Positions 16,983-25,358 of a stretch of DNA of 45,662 nt are shown one piece after another (position 1 is the stretch's first letter; the number at the start of each line of letters is the position of its first letter). The translations under genes were made by a program, and so were the position numbers. The DNA comes from an uncultured Ignavibacteria bacterium (lineage in GTDB: Bacteria > Bacteroidota > Ignavibacteria > Tepidaquicellales > Tepidaquicellaceae). The stretch covers positions 1-45,662 of the forward strand of contig CALJIG010000078.1 in NCBI GenBank assembly GCA_937974175.1. Reading direction: 5' to 3'. Under the pieces are notes generated by a model, which was not told the DNA's origin, made no database searches, and saw only the letters and a program-made list of their open reading frames with translations.

Positions 16983-18428
16983 ATGTCAAATTCAGAAGTA
17001 AGAGTTCGTTTTGCGCCGTCGCCGACAGGGTATTTACACGTGGGAGGTTTGAGAACAGCTCTGTTCAATTATCTGTTCGCAAAACACAATAATGGAAAAT
17101 TTATTTTAAGAGTTGAAGACACTGACCAGACACGAAAAGTAGAAGGCGCAGTTGAAAATATAATCGATGCATTAAATAAGCTTGGGCTGGATATAGATGA
17201 AGGTCCTTTCAAAGGCGGTGACTTCGGCCCGTATTATCAGTCAGAACGATTGGATATTTATAAAAAATATTGCGATGAGCTCCTTGAAAAAGGAATGGCT
17301 TATTATGCTTTTGAAACTCCCGAAGAGCTTGATGAAATGCGTAAGCTTCAGCAGATTGAAGGAAGACAGACAATGTATGACAGACGTGCAAGAGATTTTA
17401 CACAGGAAGAAGTAAAAGAAAAACTGGATTCAGGAATTCCGTACGTCATCAGATTGAAAGTTCCGCTGAACGAAGAGATAATCTTTGAAGATTTAATAAG
17501 AGGCACGATAAAAATAGAAACAAATATAATCGATGACCAGGTATTATTAAAAGCTGACGGATTTCCTACATATCACTTAGCAAATGTTATCGATGACCAT
17601 TTAATGGAAATCACTCATATCATCAGAGGAGAAGAATGGGTAACGTCTGTGCCAAAACATATTATTTTATACAGAGCGTTTGGATGGGAAGTACCGAAGA
17701 TGGCGCACTTGCCGTTATTATTAAATCCCGATAAGACAAAACTCAGCAAAAGACAAGGTGACGTAGCAGTTGAAGATTATATGGCTAAGGGTTATCTGAA
17801 TGAAGCATTGATAAATTTTATTGCTTTACTCGGATGGCATCCGGGAGACGGGATTGAAGAGGAAATATTTTCAATGGAAAAGCTTGTTGAGTTATTTTCA
17901 TTGGAAAAAGTTCATAGCGCAGGCGCAGTTTTTAATATCGATAAGTTGAACTGGATGAATAATGATTACATAAAGAATTACGATTTGGATAAGCTGACAG
18001 AACTCCTTATTCCATATATAACAGAAGCAGGCTATGATGCATCAGATTTTGAAAAAACTAAAAAAGTAGTATCTGCAATCCGTGTTTATCTGAATAAACT
18101 GAATGAAGTAGGGGAGCATATTAAAATGTTCTACCAGGATAAAGTTGTTGTTGAAAGCGATGAAGATAAGGAAATTGTTACTTCAGAGGATGCAAAGAAA
18201 ATTTTCAATTATTTAATTCCTGTAATGTCTGAAGCTGATTTCAGTGAAATTGAAAATATAAAAAATCTTTTCAGTGAAGCACAAAAAGCTCTCGGAATAA
18301 AAGGAAAGAAGTTCTTCCAACCATTGCGTATAGCAATAACGGGTCAGACTCACGGTCCTGAGTTTCCTTTGACTATTCAGATTTTAGGGAAAGATAAAGT
18401 AGTGAAATTCCTAGGTGAATGGAGATAA
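16983..18428 (+). CDS. gltX: Glutamate--tRNA ligase
   Basis: A 481-residue class I aminoacyl-tRNA synthetase that charges tRNA-Glu in the cytoplasm. The HIGH-type motif is in PSPTGYLHVGGLRTALFNYL near residues 10-30, and the KMSKS-type motif is KLSKR at 253-257. Other family blocks are RVEDTDQTR, RLDIYKKYCDELL and IIRGEEWVTSVPKHIILY. The C-terminal anticodon-binding helical domain is present and the length is normal. The end overlaps the next gene by 14 nt. Confidence 0.96.
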   Translation: MSNSEVRVRFAPSPTGYLHVGGLRTALFNYLFAKHNNGKFILRVEDTDQTRKVEGAVENIIDALNKLGLDIDEGPFKGGDFGPYYQSERLDIYKKYCDELLEKGMAYYAFETPEELDEMRKLQQIEGRQTMYDRRARDFTQEEVKEKLDSGIPYVIRLKVPLNEEIIFEDLIRGTIKIETNIIDDQVLLKADGFPTYHLANVIDDHLMEITHIIRGEEWVTSVPKHIILYRAFGWEVPKMAHLPLLLNPDKTKLSKRQGDVAVEDYMAKGYLNEALINFIALLGWHPGDGIEEEIFSMEKLVELFSLEKVHSAGAVFNIDKLNWMNNDYIKNYDLDKLTELLIPYITEAGYDASDFEKTKKVVSAIRVYLNKLNEVGEHIKMFYQDKVVVESDEDKEIVTSEDAKKIFNYLIPVMSEADFSEIENIKNLFSEAQKALGIKGKKFFQPLRIAITGQTHGPEFPLTIQILGKDKVVKFLGEWR

Positions 18429-19290
18429 AAATTTTGCAGACGTATTGAACAGACGAAAATTTATTAAAAAAACATTTTGGGGACTAACAGGTATAGGACT
18501 TTTCGGCGGTTTATATACCTGGCAAATTGAACCGTTTTGGTTGGAATTTGTGAATGTGAAAATGCCTATCAGGAATTTACCAAGTGACCTTATTGGCAAA
18601 ACACTTATGCAAATAAGCGACATTCATATTGGAAATCGCTTTGACTATCAGTATATAATTAACTCATTCAAAAAAGCAAAAGAATTTAACCCTGACTTTG
18701 TTGTTTACACAGGTGACTATGTAAGCATTTACAAGGATGAAGTCCAATATGACAAATTAGAACATACATTAAATAATCTTGTTAAAGGAAAAATAGCGAC
18801 TATTGGAATTTTAGGCAATCACGACTACGGAAAAAACTGGTCACAAATCACAGTTGCAGACAACATTTCAGAAATGCTTACCGGCAAAGGCATTCACCTA
18901 CTAAGAAATGAAAGTGCCGAAGCAAACGGAATAAACTTTATTGGCATTGACGACTTTTGGGGAGTTAACTTCAATCCCGAAAAGGCACTGAATGGTTTTG
19001 ACAAATCAAAAGCAAATATTGTATTGTGTCATAATCCGGACGTTTGCGATTTAGATGTTTGGGGCGAATATAACAGTTGGATATTGTCAGGGCATACACA
19101 CGGTGGACAAGTTAAACCGCCATTTCTTCCGCCGCCAATGTTGCCTGTAAAAAACAAAAAATATTCTGCCGGACAATATGAATTGAGCAATGACAGAACT
19201 CTTTATATAAATAGAGCATTGGGACACTTATGGCAGGTAAGATTTAATGTAAGACCGGAAATAACGATTTTTGAATTACAAAAAGGATAG
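18415..19290 (+). CDS. Membrane-anchored metallophosphoesterase (YaeI-like)
   Basis: A 291-residue protein of the calcineurin-like phosphoesterase family. The N-terminus (NRRKFIKKTFWGLTGIGLFGG) is a twin-arginine-like or simple membrane anchor. Metal-binding motifs are SDIHIG (D69, H71), TGDY (D101), GNHD (134-137), CHNPD and GHTHGGQ near residue 222. Relatives include YkuE/YaeI-type enzymes; the substrate is unknown. The only plausible starts are GTG at 18415, overlapping gltX by 14 nt, or TTG at 18445. Codon choice differs from neighbours: by hand count up to residue ~265, Asp is GAC 14 times and GAT 4 times, and Gln is mostly CAA, suggesting transfer. Confidence 0.85.
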   Translation: MNGDKNFADVLNRRKFIKKTFWGLTGIGLFGGLYTWQIEPFWLEFVNVKMPIRNLPSDLIGKTLMQISDIHIGNRFDYQYIINSFKKAKEFNPDFVVYTGDYVSIYKDEVQYDKLEHTLNNLVKGKIATIGILGNHDYGKNWSQITVADNISEMLTGKGIHLLRNESAEANGINFIGIDDFWGVNFNPEKALNGFDKSKANIVLCHNPDVCDLDVWGEYNSWILSGHTHGGQVKPPFLPPPMLPVKNKKYSAGQYELSNDRTLYINRALGHLWQVRFNVRPEITIFELQKG

Positions 19291-19361
19291 AAAAACTGCT
19301 GTGATTACGGGTTTGCGTCAAGGGGTGATGTGTAACTTGGAGCTTTGAAGATAAAATTTAT

Positions 19362-19395
19362 GCAGATGCCGAAGTTTTTCAACCTCAGCATCTGC
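19362..19395. terminator. 15-bp hairpin between convergent genes
   Basis: GCAGATGC...GCATCTGC form a long stem that, read on the minus strand, pairs 15 bp with two wobbles around a GAAA tetraloop. A/T-rich tracts flank it on both sides (AAAAAATTTTTAT on plus, ATAAATTTTATC on minus). It ends the minus-strand ribosomal protein gene and probably also the converging metallophosphoesterase transcript. Confidence 0.72.
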
Positions 19396-19404
19396 AAAAA
19401 ATTT

Positions 19405-19500
19405 TTATCTGATTTTCTTTTTATGTCTGTTCTTTCTGAGTCTTTTCTTCCTCTTATGCGTAGACATTTTCGCACGTTTTCTTTTCTTGCCACAAGGCAT
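19405..19500 (-). CDS. 31-residue Arg/Lys-rich ribosomal protein (AURKAIP1/COX24 type)
   Basis: A very short gene: 31 codons plus TAA. The protein begins MPCGKKRKRAKMSTHKRKK and ends RLRKNRHKKKIR, so more than half the residues are basic. This matches the AURKAIP1/COX24-domain small proteins of Bacteroidetes, homologous to mitochondrial mS38 and actinobacterial bS22 of the small ribosomal subunit. A textbook Shine-Dalgarno AAAGGAG lies 7 nt upstream of the ATG (plus 19508-19514), and a GAAA-loop hairpin follows the stop. It sits 62 nt after the HU gene in the same direction. The family assignment is from memory of the conserved peptide; the reading frame is clear. Confidence 0.88.
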   Translation of the reverse strand: MPCGKKRKRAKMSTHKRKKRLRKNRHKKKIR

Positions 19501-19562
19501 AGTGTTTCTCCTTTAATAGATTGTTAATAAAACTTATTTAAAAAAATTCTTTGTAAACTCTT

Positions 19563-19850
19563 TTATTTTACAAGAGCATCTTGTACTGTCTTTTTGAACT
19601 CTTTCGAAACTTTGAACATCGGAATATATCTTTTTCCGAGTGAAATACTTTCACCTGTTCTTGGGTTTCTTGCAGTTCTCGGTTCCTTCACATTATTTTT
19701 AAATGTTCCGAAACCTCTTATTTCAATATTTCCGTTTTCCTTCAGGCATTCTATAATGCAGCTGATGAATCCTTCTACAACAATCTCTGTCTCTTTTTTA
19801 CTTAGTCCAGTAGCTTCTGAAATTTTCGCGGCAATTTGCGCTCTTGTCAT
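19563..19850 (-). CDS. HU/IHF family DNA-binding protein
   Basis: A 95-residue nucleoid protein of standard HU length. It shows helical N-terminal dimerisation sequence (MTRAQIAAKISEATGLSKKE), IEIRGFGTF, and the DNA-binding arm with RTARNPRTGESISLGKRYIP, which includes the RNPxTG motif and its tip proline. It binds and bends DNA as a dimer. The gene lies 17 nt downstream of sppA on the same strand. Whether it is functionally closer to HU or IHF cannot be told from sequence alone. Confidence 0.93.
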   Translation of the reverse strand: MTRAQIAAKISEATGLSKKETEIVVEGFISCIIECLKENGNIEIRGFGTFKNNVKEPRTARNPRTGESISLGKRYIPMFKVSKEFKKTVQDALVK

Positions 19851-19867
19851 AATTTTTTATTTAAAAA

Positions 19868-20863
19868 TTATTTTTCGAATTTATATTGTAATACCGGTTT
19901 ATCTATGAATTCGTTTTTCAAATCCTGCTTTAGTTCTTTTATCTCAGAAGATGTTGAGCCTTCCATTAACTGCTCAACTATTCCTAATCGTGTCTTTTCT
20001 TTTACAATCGTTGGTTCACCTTCGATGCCGCCCATTCTGCCTGCGATTCTAATCGCGTCTTCAAATGTACCGAGTGAATCTACAAGCCCTAATTTTTTTG
20101 CCTGACTTCCTGTAAACACTCTGCCGTTAGCAATTTTTTTAAGATCTTCCATATCGATTTTTCTCTCTTTGGAAACAACATCTAAAAATTGCTGGTAACT
20201 ATCGTCAACTATATCCTGAAAATATTCTTTATCTTTTTCTGTCGGGTATCTGAAAGGGCTTCCTGCATCTTTCAGCTCGCCGCTTTTTATTGTTGTTTCA
20301 TCTATACCGAGTTTCTTTGCAAGCTCCTGTATCGTTACGAACGACATTATTACTCCTATGCTTCCTGTTAGTGAACCGGGATTTGAAACAATTAGACTTC
20401 CGCCGCATGCTGCGTAATATCCGCCGCTTGCCGCAAGTGATGCAAATGAAACTATAACGGGCTTACCGCTATCCCGTGTCTTCTTTATTTCTTCATACAT
20501 TTCCTGCGATGCAGCTACGCCGCCGCCGGGAGTATTAATTCTTAATACGATTGCCTTAATATTTTTATCTTCACGGTATTTTTTGAACTGCCTTACAATC
20601 GGATCTGAAGTAATTATTGTAAAATCCAAATCAACCACAGCTATCTTTCCGTTTCCTTTACCGCTTCTGTAGTCGTATTCATATCTTTCACCGCCACCGG
20701 TAGTTGTAATAACTTTAGCGAGAAATAGAAAAGATATACCTGTGAAAAAAATTGCAATAACTAAAATGGAAATAAAAATTCCCCAAAACCAACGCGCACC
20801 GCCAGAGTTCTTCTTCGGATAGTTATAATTATAATTGTATTGAGGAGGATTTTGTTGTTCCAT
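19868..20863 (-). CDS. sppA: Signal peptide peptidase SppA
   Basis: A 331-residue membrane protease. The ATG at 20863 is chosen over GTG at 20872 because AGGTG lies just ahead of it. A Tyr/Asn-rich head (QYNYNYNYP) is followed by a transmembrane helix at ~25-50. The S49-family core has RINTPGGG, the nucleophile Ser146 in SLAASGGYY, and the general base Lys198 in SGELKDAG, the spacing known from B. subtilis SppA. It degrades leftover signal peptides in the membrane. Length is that of the short single-domain form. It lies between a TPR lipoprotein gene and the HU gene. Confidence 0.94.
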   Translation of the reverse strand: MEQQNPPQYNYNYNYPKKNSGGARWFWGIFISILVIAIFFTGISFLFLAKVITTTGGGERYEYDYRSGKGNGKIAVVDLDFTIITSDPIVRQFKKYREDKNIKAIVLRINTPGGGVAASQEMYEEIKKTRDSGKPVIVSFASLAASGGYYAACGGSLIVSNPGSLTGSIGVIMSFVTIQELAKKLGIDETTIKSGELKDAGSPFRYPTEKDKEYFQDIVDDSYQQFLDVVSKERKIDMEDLKKIANGRVFTGSQAKKLGLVDSLGTFEDAIRIAGRMGGIEGEPTIVKEKTRLGIVEQLMEGSTSSEIKELKQDLKNEFIDKPVLQYKFEK

Positions 20864-20908
20864 AATTTTCACCTGACTCCATTTCAGCAGTCAGGATTAA
20901 AATTCAAT

Positions 20909-21832
20909 TTATTTCTTCTTTAATTCTTCAGCTTTTTTATAAGCATCAGTTGCTTTATCTGTCTGACCAAGGTTACCATATATAACAACTAATAAATCCC
21001 ATACTCTTGGCTTAATATCGGCATTGCTGATATTGGTTTGTGATAACGGTTCAACAACTGTTAAAGCCTCTGTATAATATGTTTTTAACTTCGGATCGTC
21101 AGGATTTGCAGTTTTCAATTCTTCAGCAGCTTTTACCTTTGCAAGTCCGTAGTTGTATGAAGATACTTCATAATACTGGTCTGATTTTGGAAGTGCTGAA
21201 ATGTTTAATATTTTTTGGAAAGTTGCTGCTGCATCATCATTTCTTTTTGCCTGAAGTAAAGCATTTCCTTCATCGAATAAAATTGCTGCAACTCTTATAG
21301 CGCTTTCAGGGCTGTTTGTCTTTGCAATGACTTCTTCAAAGATGCTCAAAGCTTTATCTTTATTTCCTAACGCAAAATAAACTCTTCCTAATGCTTCAAC
21401 ACCTTTTGTAGAATCAGGCTGGATATTGTATGCTGCTTCAAAATAATTTAAAGCAGATTTATAACCGTTCACATCATTCTTTTTTACTGCGTCTGAAAAT
21501 GATTGGGCACCTGCATTGTATTTGTCAATCCAGTACTGAACAATTTTATCGTTGTATTCAGCTGATAATCTTCTTGCGTTTGCAAAAGATTCTTTGGCAT
21601 CAGCATAATGTCCGTTTTCAATTTGTGAGTATCCAAGCATGAACCAGCCTTCAGCATCATTTTTATCAATTACTAAACCTTTTTTCAATTCAACTTCTGC
21701 TTTCTGATAATCTTTCTGACTGAAAGCTAACTTACCTGTTGTTGATTCTGCTGAGGTACATCCCGAAAAATATACAAATCCGGTTGCAAGGGTTAAGGAT
21801 AAAAGTACAGTGAATATTCTGAATAATTTCAT
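20909..21832 (-). CDS. TPR-repeat lipoprotein
   Basis: A 307-residue predicted lipoprotein. The ATG at 21832 is preceded by GGGAG; the frame extends to a TTG at 21847. The signal peptide ends in the lipobox YFSGC, giving a lipidated Cys. The rest is tetratricopeptide repeats (QKAEVELKKGLVIDKNDAEGWFMLGY, ALNYFEAAYNIQPDSTKGVEALGRVYFALGNKDKAL, and later ones). It may be a scaffold in the periplasm or outer membrane; partners are unknown. It starts the sppA-HU unit, 45 nt ahead of sppA. Confidence 0.8.
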   Translation of the reverse strand: MKLFRIFTVLLSLTLATGFVYFSGCTSAESTTGKLAFSQKDYQKAEVELKKGLVIDKNDAEGWFMLGYSQIENGHYADAKESFANARRLSAEYNDKIVQYWIDKYNAGAQSFSDAVKKNDVNGYKSALNYFEAAYNIQPDSTKGVEALGRVYFALGNKDKALSIFEEVIAKTNSPESAIRVAAILFDEGNALLQAKRNDDAAATFQKILNISALPKSDQYYEVSSYNYGLAKVKAAEELKTANPDDPKLKTYYTEALTVVEPLSQTNISNADIKPRVWDLLVVIYGNLGQTDKATDAYKKAEELKKK

Positions 21833-21934
21833 TATAATATCTCCCAAATTTTTTTTGATTTAATCGTTAAATATACGTAATTTAATATAGTTATTCAATT
21901 TAGTTTTTTACGGTTTTCGAACTAAAATCTGCCG

Positions 21935-22480
21935 GTGAGAGCGTTTATTTCTATAAATATTGACCCTGAAAACAAGGAAAATATACGAAAAATCCAACAT
22001 CTTCTGAAAACAAAAGTGGATAAGCCGTTTTTGGTCCGCTTTGAGAATCCAAAGAATTTCCATATCACACTTTTCTTTATCGGTGAGATTGATAAGAGAA
22101 AATTGGAACTGATTTATGATGAGATGAAAATGGAACTGGAAAATAAATATGGAGAACTGAATTTCAACTGTTCGGAAATAAACGCATTTCCAAATTTGGA
22201 TAAACCGCGTGTGCTTTTTCTGAATTGCAGCAGCAAAGTAAATAAAATTTTTGAACCGGCAGAAAAAATAAAAAATATTTTGAATGATTTCGGATTTACT
22301 CAGGATAAAAATTTCCACCCGCACATTACATTGGCCAGAATAAAAGGAAAAATAAAATTGAAAAATTTAGATGACATTCAAACGGATGTAAATTTTTCTG
22401 CAGGCAAAATCAGTATTATGGAAAGTATTATTACAACCAAAGGAGCAGAGCATAAAGAATTATTTTTTATCAATCTTTAA
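21935..22480 (+). CDS. thpR: RNA 2',3'-cyclic phosphodiesterase (2H family)
   Basis: A 181-residue member of the 2H phosphoesterase family, opening RNA 2',3'-cyclic phosphates; also called 2'-5' RNA ligase. Two H-x-T motifs are visible, HIT at 43-45 in NFHITLFF and HIT at 130-132 in HPHITLARIKG, along with the typical start RAFISINID. Translation starts at GTG 21935; no upstream ATG fits. It is divergent from the TPR lipoprotein gene and is followed 30 nt later by a VOC-family gene. Confidence 0.9.
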   Translation: MRAFISINIDPENKENIRKIQHLLKTKVDKPFLVRFENPKNFHITLFFIGEIDKRKLELIYDEMKMELENKYGELNFNCSEINAFPNLDKPRVLFLNCSSKVNKIFEPAEKIKNILNDFGFTQDKNFHPHITLARIKGKIKLKNLDDIQTDVNFSAGKISIMESIITTKGAEHKELFFINL

Positions 22481-22498
22481 TAAATAAATTATATTTTC

Positions 22499-22506
22499 TA
22501 TCTTTG
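22499..22506 (+). promoter_or_regulatory. Putative -7 box TATCTTTG, leaderless layout
   Basis: TATCTTTG fits TAnnTTTG and ends 4 nt before the ATG of the VOC gene, the same gap as at 12605-12612. Transcription from it would begin at or near the start codon. No ribosome-binding site is seen. Confidence 0.4.
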
Positions 22507-22510
22507 AATT

Positions 22511-22864
22511 ATGAAAATAGAACAAGGTCATATAGAAATATTTGTAAAAAATCCTCTCACTGCAAAAGATTTTTATGTAAATATATTAGGGTATGCGATA
22601 GAAGAAATTCAGCATGAAAAATTTGTATGGTTGAAAAATAATTCGAATGTGATTCTTCTTCGCCCCGGTAAGCCTGCAAACCCGAAAACTTATCAGGAAG
22701 CAAATATAGCTTTTGTTATTTATACTGATAATCTGGAGGAAGCAAAGGAGTATTTCATATCTAAAGGAGTTGTTTTCAAAGGCACTGACGGCTCTGAAAA
22801 TTGTCTGACTCTCACTGATGATGACGGTAACTGGTTTCAGTTAGTAAATAAAGAGGAACATTAA
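22511..22864 (+). CDS. VOC (glyoxalase/bleomycin-resistance) family protein
   Basis: A 117-residue single-domain protein of the vicinal oxygen chelate superfamily. The paired beta-alpha-beta-beta-beta modules are visible: GHIEIFVKNPLTAKDFYVNILGY with KFVWLKNNSNVILLRPG, then NIAFVIYTDNLEEAKEYFISKG with LTLTDDDGNWFQLVN. Metal ligands would be His8, Glu10-type positions and late acidic residues, but the substrate is unknown. Its stop codon overlaps the ATG of the next gene (TAATG), indicating translational coupling. Confidence 0.8.
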   Translation: MKIEQGHIEIFVKNPLTAKDFYVNILGYAIEEIQHEKFVWLKNNSNVILLRPGKPANPKTYQEANIAFVIYTDNLEEAKEYFISKGVVFKGTDGSENCLTLTDDDGNWFQLVNKEEH

Positions 22865-23931
22865 TGTATAAAAGATTTTTTGCAGTAATTATTTTCAGTG
22901 TTCTTTTTTATTCATGTAAATCGGATAACACTCCGCCCGTAAATACAAAACCCGAAGTTTATTCAAAGCTGAACTCGCCGTCTAATAATTCTTCGTATGT
23001 ATTAAATGACAGTATAAAGGTTAACTTTTCAGTTGTAAAGCAAAATGTTAAATCTGATTCATCTCAGATTTATTTTGACAATACTTTTATAGCCTCTATA
23101 AAGGATGCGAACCCTACCTATGCTTTTGTTCCTTCAAACGGAAAAACGGGAGCGCATAAAGTCATTCTAAAGACATTTTTTAATGATGGAAAATCTGAAA
23201 CGCTCGAATCAAATATCAGAGTTTTATCTGATGTATATCCTAAGTCAGAAAAATTTACTGTTGTAAAAACTTATCCGCATTCAAAAGAAGATTTCACTGA
23301 AGGTTTGGAATTTTATAACGGATATATGTATGAAAGCACCGGGCTTGAAGGTAAATCTTTAATTAAAAAATATGAGCTGTCTTCGGGTAAAGTGCTGAAT
23401 GAGGTTACACTTGATAAACAATATTTCGGAGAGGGGATTACAATTTTAGATAATAAAATATTTCAGCTTACATGGAAGAATAAAAAAGGATTTGTTTATA
23501 ATCTTGATGATTTTAAATTCATTCAGAATTTTTCTTATGCAACTGAAGGATGGGGAATGACTAATAACGGTAAAGAGCTGATTATGAGTGACGGCACAAA
23601 TAAAATTTATTTTATAAATCCGTACTCGTTTGCAATTACTTCAAATCTGCATGTGTTTGATAATGCAGGACAGATTCCAAACATCAACGAGCTTGAATAC
23701 TACAAAGGAAATATCTATGCAAATATATGGCGGACTTTTTTAATAATAAAAATTGATGCTGCCACAGGTAAAGTTTTAGCAAGAATGGATTTAGAAGAAC
23801 TGATGCATAAGGCAGGAAGCCTTCAGGAAATTGATGTGCTTAACGGCATAACCGTTAACCCGGCAACAGGGAATTTACTTGTAACAGGTAAACTCTGGAA
23901 TAAAATATTTGAAATAAAAATTTCAGAATAA
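22864..23931 (+). CDS. Glutaminyl-peptide cyclotransferase lipoprotein
   Basis: A 355-residue protein. The signal peptide ends in lipobox LFYSC, so it is probably a lipoprotein. Residues ~30-115 look like an Ig-like/beta-sandwich spacer (LNSPSNNSSYVLNDSIKVNF). From about residue 125 it matches plant-type glutamine cyclotransferase, a five-bladed propeller: FTEGLEFYNGYMYESTGLEG, YFGEGITILDNKIFQLTW, ATEGWGMTNNGKELIMSDG, INELEYYKGNIYANIW and LNGITVNPATGNLLVTGKLW. By family it forms N-terminal pyroglutamate on peptides. It overlaps the VOC gene by one base and ends before a bidirectional terminator. Confidence 0.86.
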   Translation: MYKRFFAVIIFSVLFYSCKSDNTPPVNTKPEVYSKLNSPSNNSSYVLNDSIKVNFSVVKQNVKSDSSQIYFDNTFIASIKDANPTYAFVPSNGKTGAHKVILKTFFNDGKSETLESNIRVLSDVYPKSEKFTVVKTYPHSKEDFTEGLEFYNGYMYESTGLEGKSLIKKYELSSGKVLNEVTLDKQYFGEGITILDNKIFQLTWKNKKGFVYNLDDFKFIQNFSYATEGWGMTNNGKELIMSDGTNKIYFINPYSFAITSNLHVFDNAGQIPNINELEYYKGNIYANIWRTFLIIKIDAATGKVLARMDLEELMHKAGSLQEIDVLNGITVNPATGNLLVTGKLWNKIFEIKISE

Positions 23932-23944
23932 ATTGTATAAAACA

Positions 23945-23977
23945 AAAAGCCCTGAAGTAAATTACCTCAGGGCTTTT
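23945..23977. terminator. Bidirectional intrinsic terminator
   Basis: AAAAGCCCTGA (23945-23955) pairs perfectly with TCAGGGCTTTT (23967-23977). A and T tracts flank both sides, so it can act in both directions between the converging cyclotransferase and PorQ-like genes. Confidence 0.88.
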
Positions 23978-24004
23978 AAAATTATTACGATAAAAAATAA
24001 ATTA

Positions 24005-24949
24005 TTAGTTCAGTAAAAATCCCACGTTAATTCTGTGAGTTGAACCAAGCTTACCCATTGAATTAAATCCGTAGTCTATCTGATATTTTTCCTGCAGTTT
24101 CACTCCGAGTCCGGCTGAAAATCCGCCGATACCGATTGCGCTTCCTGTTTTTAATTCCTGTCTTAGTTGATTATCATACCCGACTCTGAAATTAATATTA
24201 TCAGATATTTCAAACTCTGCTCCGGCAGTTACATTTTTAAATCTGTTGAAAAATTTATCATAGCTGTCGCTGAGCGCATAAAATCCGACACTGAGAGTTA
24301 ACGGAGAATTTTCTAATTTTTTAGTTAAGCCGAATCTTAAATCCATAGGAAGATTTTCTTTATAATCCTGATATGAGGTTATCTGAGTCCCAACGTTCAA
24401 TAAACTAAGACCTAATGTCATATTTGCTTTTTGTATTTTATACATAGCTCCTAAATCAACTGCAACGGCGGAAGATTTATAAGAATCGTAAGAGGAATAA
24501 ATAATCTTTAAGTTCCCCCCGTAAAACAGATTATCATATACATTTCCGTATCCGAGTGAGAGAGCAATATCGCTGGCTCCGAAAGTCCCTAAGTTATTTG
24601 AATTCACATCGTACTTATCAAAGCTGCCGTAATTAATGTACTGAATGCCGGCACCTATATAACCGATATCTTTGTATTTTTGGACGTATGCGGCATTGCC
24701 TGAATTAATATCAAGCAGATATTTATAGAATCCCACCGAAGCTTGTTTATCCTTTAATGTAGCTATACCTGCAGGATTATAAAAAATAACGTTTACGTCA
24801 TTTTCCATAGCGGTAAAGCTTCCCGATAATGCAGAAGCACGAGCACCTACATCCAGACGAAGGAAATTGTAAGTCGTGTTTGTTTGTGAATAAAGAAAAT
24901 TTGAAGTAACTAAGAGGAATAAAATTCCGGGAAGGATTTTCTTGAGCAT
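24005..24949 (-). CDS. PorV/PorQ-family outer-membrane protein
   Basis: A 314-residue beta-barrel protein with signal peptide (MLKKILPGILFLLVTSNFLYS). The family signature is clear: FLRLDVGARASALSGSF, DVNVIFYNPAGIA, IGAGIQYINYGSFDKYD, a middle FYGGNLKIIYSSYDSY, and barrel strands to the end (HRINVGFLLN). PorV/PorQ proteins belong to or assist the type IX secretion system; the layout here is closer to PorQ, but a FadL-like barrel with another role is possible. In this window it would fit with the eight T9SS-tagged cargo proteins. It stands alone on the minus strand. Confidence 0.8.
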   Translation of the reverse strand: MLKKILPGILFLLVTSNFLYSQTNTTYNFLRLDVGARASALSGSFTAMENDVNVIFYNPAGIATLKDKQASVGFYKYLLDINSGNAAYVQKYKDIGYIGAGIQYINYGSFDKYDVNSNNLGTFGASDIALSLGYGNVYDNLFYGGNLKIIYSSYDSYKSSAVAVDLGAMYKIQKANMTLGLSLLNVGTQITSYQDYKENLPMDLRFGLTKKLENSPLTLSVGFYALSDSYDKFFNRFKNVTAGAEFEISDNINFRVGYDNQLRQELKTGSAIGIGGFSAGLGVKLQEKYQIDYGFNSMGKLGSTHRINVGFLLN

Positions 24950-25076
24950 AATAAATTTTTTTATTTACTTGAACAGTAAATATTTTCTAATCGTATCCTT
25001 TTTTATTTTGTTGTAATATTAAAACTTATCTTTCTGAATTTCAAGATAGATAAGAGTCCTTTTTATTTTTTCTTTT

Positions 25077-25355
25077 TCAGTGATGAACCAGAAAAAACGG
25101 GAATTCGGACTTTGACTGGTATTCATCGACGCTCATATCCTTCACATCTGCACCTGCCGGACCGCTTTTAAGATCGGTAAATATAAAATGGTTTACAGTA
25201 TCTTTTCCACCGTTAACAATAACTTCAACTTCACCTGTATCTAAATTTTTTATCCATCCTCTTAAACCAAGCTCGTGTGCTCGTTTATAGGCAAAGTGTC
25301 TAAAGCCCACGCCCTGTACTAATCCTTTAAGAATAACTTTATATGTTACGTCCAT
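25077..25355 (-). CDS. acyP: Acylphosphatase
   Basis: A 92-residue enzyme that hydrolyses the carboxyl-phosphate bond of acyl phosphates. The active-site loop GLVQGVGFR has Arg19, and the catalytic Asn37 lies in WIKNLDTG; both are present. The family strand VEVIVNGGKDTV follows. Length is standard. It is the last gene of the minus-strand unit with the EamA transporter (3-nt gap). Confidence 0.94.
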   Translation of the reverse strand: MDVTYKVILKGLVQGVGFRHFAYKRAHELGLRGWIKNLDTGEVEVIVNGGKDTVNHFIFTDLKSGPAGADVKDMSVDEYQSKSEFPFFLVHH

Positions 25356-25358
25356 ACA

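Noticed and set aside
19305..19527. Two open frames of about 60 residues over the small ribosomal protein gene
   Set aside because: They use other frames or the other strand. The 31-codon frame has a ribosome-binding site, a recognised peptide and a following hairpin.
21908..22324. Long open frame on the minus strand (138 residues)
   Set aside because: It lies wholly opposite thpR, has a composition rich in Phe/Ile/Tyr from AT-rich codons read in reverse, and shows no domain.
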